64,000 nt of DNA from Melitaea cinxia (GCF_905220565.1 NC_059397.1:19407001-19471000), one strand, 5' to 3'; positions 44,144 through 54,250 are shown, numbered from the stretch's first letter. The notes: generated from the letters alone by a model not told the origin. Translations and numbers: made by a program.

Positions 44144-44557
44144 TAAGTTTGAAATGTAATTATCAAGTAACTACTTAAACCAGAAACAGTCTTAGTATAT
44201 TAATATGGGTTTTAATTTGACAAGTTGATGAATTTTAATTGAAAACGTAATCGTGCTTTTATGTTTTAACTTTTTTCTCGTTCAGGAGAAAAGTTTGAGC
44301 GTAGCTATTTAGAGAAGCTGCTGGGTCAAAGATATACACAAGATGCATAAGACACTCAGCAAATATTATACTGATGAACATAGTCATAGGATCTAACAAA
44401 AAAAATGTTTTAATATGGTGATACTGGCTTTTGTTGTTTTATGTGTTACATGTTTTGGTGTTTTTGTATGTATGTGTGTTTCGTAACTAATTTTATCGTT
44501 ATTTAATAGTGTTAGTGGAATTCCATTACTTAAATTAATAATTATATGGCAATAATA
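44144..44557. other. AT-rich DNA, nothing recognised
   Basis: No gene is supported. Confidence 0.4.
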
Positions 44558-44896
44558 GACGACGCGTTGGAGCAACGGTCACAGCAGTTGTTTTTGGCTT
44601 TTGCGTTTGCGGGTTCGATCCCCGCACATGACAAACATTTGTATCAGCCATACAAATGTTTGTTATTGTCTTGGAGTTTGTGCAGTCCTTATGTGTCTTC
44701 CCATCGTGCCTCGGAGAGCACGTTATGCCGTCGGTCCCGGTTGTTATCATGTCCACTTAATAGCAATCGTTACTCATAGTAGGGGATTTATCCGCCAACC
44801 CGCATTGCAGCATTGGAGCAGCGTGGTGGATTAAGCTCTGATACTTCTCCTACACGAGGAAAGAGGCCTGTGCCTAGCATTGGGATATTACAGGCT
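44558..44896 (+). mobile_element. tRNA-derived SINE, family B (head type I), full length
   Basis: It has box A 'gcgttggagcaacggtcaca' and box B 'tgcgggttcgatccccgc', then the body. The 3' end is 'agaggcctgtgcctagcatt' followed by 'gggatattacaggctt'. Confidence 0.87.
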
Positions 44897-46260
44897 TAAA
44901 TAAATAATAAATTTTCGATGTAATATTACTGTTTCCAGAATTCGTTAATTATTAAATGTACCTTTATTTGTACAAGTACGAAACGTTGTGATTGTTACCT
45001 GAATTAATGAACAGAATAATGTTCACCGATTCGACTTGATCGAATGATGAATGAGTAATTTCGTGTTTAGCTTTGAATGAACCATTCGGAGAATTGTAGT
45101 TAAGCTTACTAGTAGTTAAACTACAATTCTTAAATTAAAAAAAATGTATATGCGAAAATATAAAAATTATAAGGTTGAATAGAACGCAGACGCCATGACC
45201 GATCAAGAAGTTACAGCTAACAGTGAAGTCCACATGCATTTACCTCTTCAGGGTTCAGTAATTTCTCTTTCCATGTCTCTTTATATTATATATCTAATAT
45301 CGTGTCAGTGATATAATGATACTCTTGTATGACCTTATACGTGTTTTGCCCATATAAATAAAAATGGATGTGTTGCTTAGCGCAAAACTTGACAGCTCCA
45401 CTTGTCTAGCTTATTAAAGCCTTATTTTTAGTTTTTTAATACTTTCTAAATCTTTCTAATGGAATGATAAAATTTAAGAAAATTGCGCAGAAAATTGACA
45501 AATCTCAGTTTCAACTTTTAAAAAAAAACAATTCACAAAATAAGACAATGTCTAATACAAAAAAGAACTAGTCCTTAAGACATCAATACACATAATAACT
45601 TGAATGTGTGAAAATTTCATTGGCAATCGCAATCAAGCAATAATGCAATAAGTCCCGAGTTCACCCGATCGAGCCTTGCACCGTTCAGCAGCGAAGAGCT
45701 GCTGCAGCTCTTTACTTTTTACTCGCTCGAGTACACTCGGCGGTCCCGAGTTCACCCGATCGAGCCTTTCACTTCAAAGCGTGACGGATCTGCCTAATTT
45801 ACTAACGAAAAAATCTGTGTGCGCCAAAAGAACACTTCAAAAATCTAAATTACATTTAAATTTAAAATCGCTACCACGAAGACTATAAAATAACGTCTTC
45901 CAACATTTCACAGTTAAAGAGTTCATTAATAAATTAAAGTCTCGGCTTATAAGAGCTAATTGTCGTCTCATTTAAATCGAGATTTCTATAGAAGGCTGAA
46001 TAGGAATAAATGAGTTGTGATTCTTTGCTCTTTTTTATTATGAACTGGTTGAGTTTATGCGCTGAAGGATTACTGTTCGCTCGGATCGCGTTAATGGATG
46101 AATTATTTACTTAAGCTTACAATAAAATGAATGACAAGCGATGAATGAGTACATTATTTAACGTTTTTAAACTTTCATGTTTGTTTTTAGAGCTATTTCA
46201 TGGAAAGATAATATGTTCGTCAACTATAGAACTACAAAAATTAGTTCGGTAGAAAAAAGT
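44897..46260. other. Intergenic DNA with one spaced direct repeat
   Basis: A 26-bp direct repeat beginning 'gtcccgagttcacccgatcg' occurs at 45652-45677 and 45743-45768. The frame at 45676-45888 crosses it but starts at TTG and has no known domain. The rest is AT-rich and unassigned. Confidence 0.55.
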
Positions 46261-46420
46261 TTACAAGTAATATTTTACAAACGTCATATTATACAGTCGT
46301 GTGACTGATATTACGTCACTTTCGTTATATATTTTTCTTACGGTTTTAGTATCACATTTTTTCAGTTCGCTCGCCCAGCTAAATGTCAAGCCTGCCGTAA
46401 GGAACTTCGTTCTAATAATG
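46261..46420. repeat. Unnamed repeat family G, copy 2
   Basis: It is an inverted copy of 6728-6883, ending in 'aaggaacttcgttct'. Confidence 0.65.
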
Positions 46421-46795
46421 ACAAGTGAAATCAAGGTATGAGATTAATAATAATCTACATTATATATGTTGTGTCGGGTCTTAATTAATATGTCATAGTC
46501 TTAAATAGTCAATTTGTTAATGTAGGTACATGTGGCAGGCATCTGTGTCATTAATTAGGTATGTAATATCGAAATCTATCTCATGGAGTATATTATCCAA
46601 GATCAAAATATTCTTATCTTTTTCTAGAGTATAATCAGATAGATTACTTTGCCAATTTTTTTACGGATACGCTCAACCGTTCTGACGTGTTTGAGCGAAA
46701 ACATCCATCCAAACTTTAATAGAAGTAGAATATTTTGCTGTATTATAAAGTTTCTCGATGTTTAGTTGCTGATATTCTTTATTGAGGTATGACTC

Positions 46796-46935
46796 TGCAG
46801 AAAATGCCTTGCTCAAAGTTTGAAGCAGTCCGACTGAAACTACCTCAACCTTACGAAAATATTAGCTAAATAAGACCGTTCTCATTTAGTTGGGGAACGT
46901 GTCGGTTACACGCTGATATTCGCTTGTTTTCCACT
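46796..46935 (+). repeat. Repeat family C, copy C6, deleted
   Basis: 'caaagtttgaagcagtccga' and 'ctacctcaaccttacg' are followed by a jump to 'cacgctgatattcgcttgtt'. Confidence 0.55.
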
Positions 46936-46950
46936 TTTGCAATAAAAATA

Positions 46951-47230
46951 ATTGTATTTGCCGACGAACCAAAAAAAAATATCGACTCCAATTACACCGA
47001 CAACTAATATAACGTAGGTAGACGAAAAAATAGCCGAGTATAAACGCATTATTCGATATGACTCAAAAATACTTATCAGATCTCAATTACATTTAAAGGA
47101 GATCATGTGACAAGCACCGCTTATCGATTAAAAATAGGATCATCGAAATAGATCCACCCAGTAAAAAGTTTTAAGGTAAAAAAAAACAATCTAATTGAAA
47201 ACCTGCTTTTTCTGATGTTGGTTAAAAATG
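46951..47230. repeat. AACCGACTTC-family fragment, copy D8
   Basis: It has 'aatataacgtaggtagacga', 'gatctcaattacatttaaag', 'tcgaaatagatccacccagt' and the closing 'tgatgttggttaaaa'. Confidence 0.65.
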
Positions 47231-47320
47231 TTATAAAATTATATTTAAGTATTTACTTACCACCTTGCACCTTGTCACTGATTGGTTGGACGCTACATAT
47301 CCCACACCGCCTTAGTTGCT

Positions 47321-47335
47321 AAGTCAAATGTAGGC
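47321..47335. other. Target-site duplication of LINE-2, left
   Basis: 'aagtcaaatgtaggc' occurs here and at 52984-52998, directly after an A-rich end. A 15-bp exact pair 5.6 kb apart around a LINE fits target-primed insertion. Confidence 0.75.
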
Positions 47336-47447
47336 TAAAAGATTAAATAATAAAATAAAATATAATAATATTAGCTCCCTCCCCGCTCCACTTAGCTTAG
47401 CGCTACACACTGTAAATAGGCTTGCTTTTTGTACTTGTGGGTAATAA

Positions 47448-47520
47448 CCCAAAATGAATGAATGTGAATGGATGAAAGACGAAATTGGTATGCGGAATGA
47501 TAGTGTAACGGACTAAAAGC
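47448..47520 (+). repeat. Block in the LINE-2 leader repeated in its 3' UTR
   Basis: 'aatgaatgaatgtgaatgga', 'ggtatgcggaatgatagtgt' and 'ggactaaaagcg' recur, with about one change in five, at 52818-52891. Confidence 0.7.
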
Positions 47521-47869
47521 GTGATTTTCCGCTATTTTAAAACTAAATTAGTTCATTAAGAGTGATATTGAAGTGACCTTTATTGTGAACCAACGTGAAT
47601 AAACTAAAAGAACTTAAGGTCTTCAAATCAAGTCACTCTGTATTCATATGTACACAAATTTCACAATCTGTAGTTACTGATACGCTGGTGTAGTGGCGTT
47701 TACATTTTTACCGCACCAATTAGTCGCCGATCCTTGGTTCAAACCCCGAAAGTTCTTACGTAGATCGTTTTCATATTTTATATTCTGAGTTGTTTCTTGT
47801 CGAATACATTAAATCAATATTAAGTACGAATGTTGTAAAGCAACCAGAGGTGGAGCCACCGACTGCATT

Positions 47870-48883
47870 ATGTGTACTAAGTGCAAAAAAAATTACCACC
47901 TTCAATGTTTATTTCCATCGAAGAATAATAAAGATATTCCTACTGATAGCAAAAAATCATGGATATGCCCAGAGTGTTCAATAGCTCAGCCTCGTCATTT
48001 GAACAAAGACAACACGCCTGTTCGTAATACAAACGTCGACGAGAACATTAATCTGCGCAGAGGCGGGTCATCGACGGTAGTTTCTTCGCCTGAAAGCGAA
48101 TCGTCTACACCTAAAATGATTGACACCACCGCTGTTATTGAAATCGTTAAATCTGTTATTTCCACGGAGATTTCCAGCCTCAAAGCTGAATTTAAATCTT
48201 TTATATTACCGCTCGAAAATGAAGTAAAAGCTTTGAGGCAGGAATTTCTAAGTATAGGCGAAAGCTTAGACTTTTTTAATACCAAATTCGAGGATCTAAG
48301 TGCCAGATTAATGCATTGTGAGGCTGAAGTTAAGCTGTTTTCTAGTAGGGCGATTGAGTTTGAACAACTGAAGTCAAAATTAGAATCCATGGAAAACGTG
48401 AACAATGATAGGGAACAGTGGGCTCGCAGATCTAATATTGAAATTTATGGGGTACCTGAAAGAAAAAATGAAAATCTGTATTCTGTCCTACAAAATATAG
48501 CAGAAAGAGTTGATGCTAATTTGAATATAGACACGGATATTGATTTCGTTACGAGGGTAGCTCCAAAAAACAATAATAATAAAAAGTCTAAGCCTATTAT
48601 AGTGCGGTTTTTGTGCCGGTGGAAGAAGGACGATTTTTTATCACTCGCGCGTAAGCGTAAGTTAAATTGCAATGACCTGGGTTTCAATTCTGACAATCCT
48701 ATTTATTTAAATGATCATCTCACAAGTTCGAATAAATCACTCTTGCACTCAGTTAAGAAAATGGCTAAAGAAAAATGTTATCAATATGTATGGGTTAAAA
48801 AATGCTGTATTATGGTTCGTCGCACAAATTCCAGCCCGGTCATGCATATAACTTCGCTTACTGATTTAAAAAAGATGGTTTAA
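47870..48883 (+). CDS. LINE-2 ORF1: PHD-like zinc finger and nucleic-acid-binding protein
   Basis: It would bind element RNA and assist reverse transcription. The 337-residue frame starts at ATG 47870. Residues 2-13 (CTKCKKNYHLQC) and 31-36 (WICPEC) match the second half of a PHD finger, CX2CX4HX2C...WxCX2C. Two further cysteine groups lie in the same open frame just upstream of the ATG (from 47813), without another ATG. A Ser-rich linker follows, then a probable coiled coil (about 85-185). The C-terminal domain (RRSNIEIYGVPERK, IYLNDHLTSSNKSLLHSVKK, YVWVKKCCIMVRRTNSSPV) resembles the FP25K-like domain of insect LINE ORF1 proteins. No stop or frameshift interrupts it. Confidence 0.88.
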   Translation: MCTKCKKNYHLQCLFPSKNNKDIPTDSKKSWICPECSIAQPRHLNKDNTPVRNTNVDENINLRRGGSSTVVSSPESESSTPKMIDTTAVIEIVKSVISTEISSLKAEFKSFILPLENEVKALRQEFLSIGESLDFFNTKFEDLSARLMHCEAEVKLFSSRAIEFEQLKSKLESMENVNNDREQWARRSNIEIYGVPERKNENLYSVLQNIAERVDANLNIDTDIDFVTRVAPKNNNNKKSKPIIVRFLCRWKKDDFLSLARKRKLNCNDLGFNSDNPIYLNDHLTSSNKSLLHSVKKMAKEKCYQYVWVKKCCIMVRRTNSSPVMHITSLTDLKKMV

Positions 48884-49482
48884 GAACTACTTTTATGTTT
48901 AAAGGAACTGTAGTCTGTTTTTTGTTAAGGTTATTGATTTTGAATTTGAATTTGATTTTTATCGTATTCTTGATTTTAATATTAATATTACTTTTGGTTT
49001 TTAATTATGATTGCGATTTATATCTTTATCATATTTTGGATTTTATTTTGCATTATATTTTGCATTTGATTATGATTTTTACTTTAATTTTTATTTTGAT
49101 AACGAATCTGATTTTAATTGATATAATGATTTTGAATTGTGTCTTTATTGTGAACATGGTTTTAATTGTGATTTTAAATGTTTTTTTACATATTAATTTG
49201 ATTGTTATTTCTAATTTAAATTTCATTTTATTAATTTTGAATGTATTGATTATTGTTCGATGTTTATTATTTTTTATTGTTTTATTACTGACTATTTTTT
49301 ACTTTTTAAATAATTATGTTATTATGAATGGGCATATTATAATAATCTTTACTAGTTTTATTTCTCTTTCTTTAGCTCATTAGGTATCGGTGAATTTTAT
49401 GTTATGGTTAGACTTTGGTATTTCAGGCTAATTAAGGATAATCTGAGAATATTCTATGTAATTGTTATCGTTGCTTTCCATC
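48884..49482 (+). other. LINE-2 T-rich inter-ORF spacer
   Basis: It consists of degenerate TTGATTTT-like units on the plus strand. The 162-aa hydrophobic frame at 48895-49383 only reflects this composition (Leu, Ile, Phe, Val). Similar T-rich sequence recurs in the 3' UTR at 52333-52560. Confidence 0.65.
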
Positions 49483-52332
49483 ATGATTAATTCGCTCAAT
49501 GTATATTACCAGAATGTTCGCGGACTTAGAACTAAAACGAACGCCGTGTTTAGAAATTTGTTGCAACAGGATAATGATATAGTTTGTTTTACTGAGACCT
49601 GGTTGCATGGGGGTATTTTTGATACTGAAATATTCGATTCCCGTTACACCGTATACAGAAGTGACAGGTGCTATGATTTGCGAGGTGATAGTATGGGTGG
49701 AGGAGTTTTAATTGCTGTTAACTCCAACCTCTCTGTTTATTCTTCCTCGCAAATTATGTTAACTAATAAGGCGGCTGAAGTTTTAAAAGTTTCAATAAGG
49801 ACTACTTCTTCTCCCGTTTTAAGACTCCTACATGTATTTTGTTGTTATTTTCCACATTGCAGGTCTCAGTACGAAGTCCAATGTGAATTATACGAAATCA
49901 TTTCACAGGAGTGTCTCTGTCGGGTTGACGATGTATTTTTGTTGGTGGGTGATTTTAATATCTCTGAAGCGACATGGTCAAAAGAATATGGACATATGAA
50001 AATTTGTAATTATGGCTCTGGAAGTGATTTGGTAAACTGCTTGTACAATTTTCTTCAATTTAATGATTTGAAACAATTTAATTCAATTTCTAATAAAAAT
50101 GGTCGGGTTCTAGATCTTGTTATTGGTAATTGTGACTGTGCGGTCGATAAATGTATTGTTCCCCTGACGATCGAGGATGCGCACCATCCAGCTTTGCAGG
50201 TTAAGTTAGCGATACCTACGCAAAAACGAGGTAGAACAGTCTCACGTTCAATACGTTTATTCCGTCAAGCTAACTATGTTGATATTAACGGTGCTCTGGG
50301 AAGTGTTGATTGGTATGACATTCTTAGTGATCATGACATATCCCGGGCAGTTGATGTTTTCTATCAGACCGTGGATTCAATTATCTCTGATATGGTTCCC
50401 ACTAAGATTGTAAAGTCTGTTGGAAACTATCCGTCTTGGTATACCCCAGCCTTAAAAAAAATTATAGCAGAAAAGTTAAAATACCATAAAAAATGGAAGA
50501 TTTATAATAGGATATCTGATTACCACACATTTGTCCTTTTACGAGAACGACAAAAATTAGTACAATTACAGTGCTATGATGATTATATTCATATGACGGA
50601 GGTCAGGATACGCAACAACAGTAAACTCTTTTGGTCTTTTGTTAAGAGTAAAAGAACATCCTCTGGCCTTCCTGACAGTCTGTTTTGGTTAGACAAAACT
50701 GCTAGTGACGATGAGGAGGTATGTTCATTGTTTAATGACTATTTTAAATCAGTTTTCAGCGATGGATCCGTAAATGTAACATTTAAGAAACAAATTCATA
50801 GCTGTGGTGGTTTGGATATCGGCCATATAGATTTGTCAGTATCTACTGTTAAAAATTATTTGAAATCACTGAATGTCAATAAGGGATATGGTCCCGATTA
50901 TATACCACCTATATTTTTAAAGAATTGTTATAACTCATTAGCCTACCCTATTTTTCTCCTTTTTAATAAGTCATTAAGGTCTGGCTCTGTGCCTATTGCT
51001 TGGAAGCGCTCGTTCGTGGTACCAGTATTCAAATCAGGCGATAAACATAACGTTCAGAACTATAGGCCGATATCTAAATTATGTACCATAGCTAAAATGT
51101 TCGAAAAAATTATCTACGATAACATCTATCCATTTGTACGGGGTATTCTGATTGATGAACAACATGGTTTCGTCGATAGAAGATCCGTTGAAACTAATGT
51201 GTGTGAGCTGATTCATCGTGTACTGAAAGCTATGGATGGTGGTGGCCAGGTGGACGTCGTGTATACCGACTTCTCGAAGGCTTTCGATAAAATATCCCAT
51301 AACATACTTTTAAATAAACTGGAGCAAGTTGGTATACACGGTGACCTACTTAGGTGGTTATCGTCTTACCTTCGGGACAGAAGTCAGGCAGTGACAATAA
51401 GAGGCTATTGTTCATCTTTTACTCCTGTTTCTTCTGGTGTACCACAGGGCTCTCACCTTGGTCCGTTGCTCTTTAATATCTTTATAAACGATATTTGTAA
51501 AGTTTTCGAGCACTCTTCGATATTATTATTTGCAGATGACTTGAAGGTTTTTAGAAGGGTATCTGTGCTGCCAGATTGTTTGCTATTACAAGAAGACTTA
51601 AATAAATTATGCAAGTATTGTGAGGATAATCAGCTTTCTCTAAATGTTAAAAAATGCAGCGTCATCTCATTTACACGTAAAAAAACGCCGATTTCTTTTA
51701 ACTACCATCTAAACGACAAAATTATTGACCGCGTTGCGGGGGTGAGAGACCTGGGTATTTACTTGGATAATAAGTTAACATTTGGGAGCCATATAGATCA
51801 AATTGTTGCTAAGTCTTATCGGATGCTTGGCTTTATACTGAGGGTTGGTAAAGATTTTAAAGATTACTATACTCTTATTATTCTATACAATGGCCTGGTG
51901 CGCTCTTTGTTGGAATTTGGGTCTATTATCTGGAACCCTCAATATAAGATATATGTTGAGTCCGTTGAAAAAATACAAGCTAAATTCCTTAAACATTTGA
52001 ATTATAGGTTTGGTCGCTCTTATCATGACTTGCCTAGTTTCAATTCACTGGAAGTTCGCCGTACATTGAAAGATCAGATCTTTCTGTATAAGTTAGTCAA
52101 TAATGTTGTTGATAGTCGTTATTTACTAAGTTGTTTGAACTTTAATGTCCCTAAATTTTTTAAGCGTAAAAATGATCTTTTTTGTTTGCCTAGTACTAGA
52201 ACTAAATATGCCCAAAATGATTTTATTCGTCGTTCCTGCAATATATATAATAAAAATTTTTATAACGCTGATATATTCTCATGTTCGTTATTAAGTTTTA
52301 GACATAACATTAATCAATTAATGAACCAATGA
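49483..52332 (+). CDS. LINE-2 ORF2: endonuclease and reverse transcriptase
   Basis: The open frame reaches back to a TTG at 49462, but the first ATG is at 49483, giving 949 residues. APE-type endonuclease: QNVRG at 10-14, the TETW glutamate at 38, GDFN with its Asp at 157, DAHHP with its His at 235. Reverse transcriptase: NKGYGPDYIPP, FKSGD...NYRPISKL, DEQHGFVDRRS, YTDFSKAFD with its Asp at 596, SGVPQGSHLGPLLFN, and FADD at 683-686. It has no RNase H domain. Layout and spacing are nearly the same as in LINE-1 ORF2, but sequence identity is modest, so these are two related families rather than copies of one. All key residues are present. Confidence 0.93.
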   Translation: MINSLNVYYQNVRGLRTKTNAVFRNLLQQDNDIVCFTETWLHGGIFDTEIFDSRYTVYRSDRCYDLRGDSMGGGVLIAVNSNLSVYSSSQIMLTNKAAEVLKVSIRTTSSPVLRLLHVFCCYFPHCRSQYEVQCELYEIISQECLCRVDDVFLLVGDFNISEATWSKEYGHMKICNYGSGSDLVNCLYNFLQFNDLKQFNSISNKNGRVLDLVIGNCDCAVDKCIVPLTIEDAHHPALQVKLAIPTQKRGRTVSRSIRLFRQANYVDINGALGSVDWYDILSDHDISRAVDVFYQTVDSIISDMVPTKIVKSVGNYPSWYTPALKKIIAEKLKYHKKWKIYNRISDYHTFVLLRERQKLVQLQCYDDYIHMTEVRIRNNSKLFWSFVKSKRTSSGLPDSLFWLDKTASDDEEVCSLFNDYFKSVFSDGSVNVTFKKQIHSCGGLDIGHIDLSVSTVKNYLKSLNVNKGYGPDYIPPIFLKNCYNSLAYPIFLLFNKSLRSGSVPIAWKRSFVVPVFKSGDKHNVQNYRPISKLCTIAKMFEKIIYDNIYPFVRGILIDEQHGFVDRRSVETNVCELIHRVLKAMDGGGQVDVVYTDFSKAFDKISHNILLNKLEQVGIHGDLLRWLSSYLRDRSQAVTIRGYCSSFTPVSSGVPQGSHLGPLLFNIFINDICKVFEHSSILLFADDLKVFRRVSVLPDCLLLQEDLNKLCKYCEDNQLSLNVKKCSVISFTRKKTPISFNYHLNDKIIDRVAGVRDLGIYLDNKLTFGSHIDQIVAKSYRMLGFILRVGKDFKDYYTLIILYNGLVRSLLEFGSIIWNPQYKIYVESVEKIQAKFLKHLNYRFGRSYHDLPSFNSLEVRRTLKDQIFLYKLVNNVVDSRYLLSCLNFNVPKFFKRKNDLFCLPSTRTKYAQNDFIRRSCNIYNKNFYNADIFSCSLLSFRHNINQLMNQ

Positions 52333-52983
52333 ATTTAATTATTTTATGTTTTATTTGCTATTTATTATTTTTTTGATTTTCATTTTATTTATTAACATTT
52401 TTCAATTGTTAAGTTACTCAATTTTGTGTTTTAATTTTAATTTAATTTATTTTGATTTAAATTATAATTTGATCTTAATTTGATTTTAATTTTAATTTAA
52501 TTTTGATTTTGCATTTGTATTTTATTTCTTGTTTTAGATATTTTATTTCTAATTGTTAACTTTTTTGCGCTCTGCTTATTATGTGTTAGTTGTTAGTGGA
52601 AGCTTAACTGGTATATGCACTATCTTGTTGCTGTTCTTTTTTACTTTGTGTTATATTTTACTGTTTGTTTCCCAAATAAAAATAAATAAAAAAATAAAAT
52701 AAAATGTATGGTAAAAGAGGACTAGATTTAAAGTTTAATATTTCTTTTTTTTTACACAAAACTGAAATAGAATAAGAACTAAGTAGAAATGATAATTTAA
52801 TTTGATGAGGGGAAATACCCCACAATGAATGAATGCGGATGGATAAAAGAAGAAACTGGAATGCGGAATGACAGTGCAATGGATTAAAAGCGAGAAGTAT
52901 GATAAAAGAGACCTAGATGTAAATTATACCTATTGTAAATAAGGACTCCGAAACATAAAACTCGGAGGCGTAGGGATAAAAAA
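52333..52983 (+). other. LINE-2 3' UTR
   Basis: It starts with T-rich sequence, then an (AATAAA)-like block at 52670-52705. Two similar blocks follow ('tatggtaaaagaggactaga' at 52707 and 'tatgataaaagagacctaga' at 52899), with the repeated leader block between them. The end is 'aaactcggaggcgtagggat' plus A. Confidence 0.7.
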
Positions 52984-52998
52984 AAGTCAAATGTAGGC
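52984..52998. other. Target-site duplication of LINE-2, right
   Basis: It is an exact 15-bp partner of 47321-47335. Confidence 0.75.
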
Positions 52999-53590
52999 AG
53001 ACGATATATTCTTGTTATTTCAAATCAATTATTCAGCTAGCTAGCGACTTTCGGCGGGCCTCTTCGTTTCTCACAAATAAAAGAATATCAAATCTAATAA
53101 TAACCTAACCTAATTCTCCTTTCGTTCACTATTTTTATTTTTATTTTATTTTACTTATTTAATCATCCAGTGGCAGCTAAAGCATTGTTAATGTAACTAC
53201 AAAAATAAACTTAAAACTAAATGTGCTACCTTTTAAGCCGAATACAGCATATATAATAAATAAGTAAGTACAAAGTAACAAAAATTCAAATCAACTCAAT
53301 CCAATCTACAATTTTTTTTTGCTAGTTTACAAAACTAAATAAATGATAGAAACAGATTATGCATAAAAACGTAAGATATAAATAAATAAAATTCAGATAG
53401 CACCAATTAAAAATAACTACCCGCTTATTAGTTATAAACATCAACCGAACAAAACATATAACAAAACAGTTAACATATGTGTACAAGTGTGAGGGTAGCC
53501 TTAAAAATTATACTAGTAGTTAAAAATTATATAGTCGTTGCAACGTATTATGAATTATAAACAAGTTAAACTATTGTGGGACTTGAGACG
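52999..53590. other. AT-rich DNA, nothing recognised
   Basis: No gene is supported. Confidence 0.4.
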
Positions 53591-53883
53591 TCAGTCAGTC
53601 AGTCAGTTCAGCCTATTGTAGTCCACTGCTGGACATAGGCCTCCCCAAGTTCGCACCAGACATCCCGGTTTTCCGCAATCCTCATCCAGCCTACACCGGC
53701 AATCTTACGTAGACCGTCTGCTCCAACGGCCATCGGTTCTGCGACACAGATGACCAGCAAACTGCCGCTTCAACTTGCTAATTCTGTTGCCTATGTCGGT
53801 TACTATCGTTCTCTCACGGATAGTCTCATTTCTAATCCGATCTTTGAGAGAAACCCCAAGCATAGACTTGAGATGTGCGACTT
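53591..53883 (-). pseudogene. RTE-clade LINE, 5'-truncated 3' end with internal deletion
   Basis: Minus-strand translation: SMLGVSLKDRIRNETIRERT, then RRTDGRWSR. A deletion of about 25 codons follows, then LRKIAGVGWMRIAENRDVWC and GEAYVQQWTTIG before the stop. The tail is (GACT)n, seen as (GTCA)n at 53591-53608. The last codons, 'gaggcctatgtccagcagtg' then 'gact', are the sequence that also closes family A SINEs. Confidence 0.82.
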
Positions 53884-53940
53884 CAATTAAATAAAACTAG
53901 AATCTTGTAAAAAATATTGTTAGCATAATCTCGATTATTT

Positions 53941-54048
53941 TAATACGTTTCGTGACGTCGTGCAACAGTGTTAATAAAAATAGTTCCCTACCCGCTAATA
54001 CGTTTTGTAACGTCATGCAACAACGTCTATAAAAGCAGTCCCTACCCG
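53941..54048 (+). promoter_or_regulatory. 54-bp tandem duplication in the LTR promoter region
   Basis: 'taatacgtttcgtgacgtcg..tagttccctacccg' (53941-53994) is repeated as 'taatacgttttgtaacgtca..cagtccctacccg' (53996-54048). The first copy holds a TGACGTCG CRE-like site. The second contains the TATA box. Confidence 0.75.
54028..54035 (+). promoter_or_regulatory. TATA box of the Gypsy LTR
   Basis: TATAAAAG is followed about 20 bp later by a TCAGA initiator-like site. The equivalent in the 3' LTR is at 56862-56869. Confidence 0.65.
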
Positions 54049-54244
54049 TTCAGAGGGCTCTTTTGCTTCTCGGCTTTCGGAACGATAGGTCGTTGTTTCA
54101 TGACGAGCGCGTTGATCATTTTTATATTCAAAGTGACGCTTGTTTGCTTGGTTAATTTAAATTGTAATTCTCGGTCATTATTTTCGATTAAGTTAGTGGT
54201 TAAGGTTAATTGTTGTGATAATTGTTATATTTGTAAAAATGAGC

Positions 54245-54250
54245 AATAAA
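54245..54250 (+). terminator. Polyadenylation signal of the Gypsy LTR
   Basis: AATAAA with a T-rich tract about 30 bp downstream. It recurs at 57079-57084 in the 3' LTR, where it would act. Confidence 0.6.

Larger units (their letters stand above)
47336..52983 (+). mobile_element. LINE-2: apparently full-length Jockey/CR1-group non-LTR retrotransposon
   Basis: The 5648-bp element between 15-bp duplications has a leader of about 530 bp, ORF1, a T-rich spacer, ORF2 and a 3' UTR of about 650 bp. It closes with 'ctcggaggcgtagggataaa' and an A run. Both ORFs are open, making it the best candidate for a recently active autonomous element in the window. Should the duplication be accidental, an AT-rich A/TAAAA block at 52670-52705 could be an alternative 3' end. 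Confidence 0.82.

Noticed and set aside
45676..45888. 70-aa frame as a small gene
   Set aside because: It starts at TTG, crosses the direct repeat and shows no known motif.
48895..49383. A 162-aa hydrophobic frame between ORF1 and ORF2 of LINE-2, looking like a membrane protein
   Set aside because: It is the translation of degenerate TTGATTTT repeats. There is no motif and no codon structure, and the composition continues in the 3' UTR.
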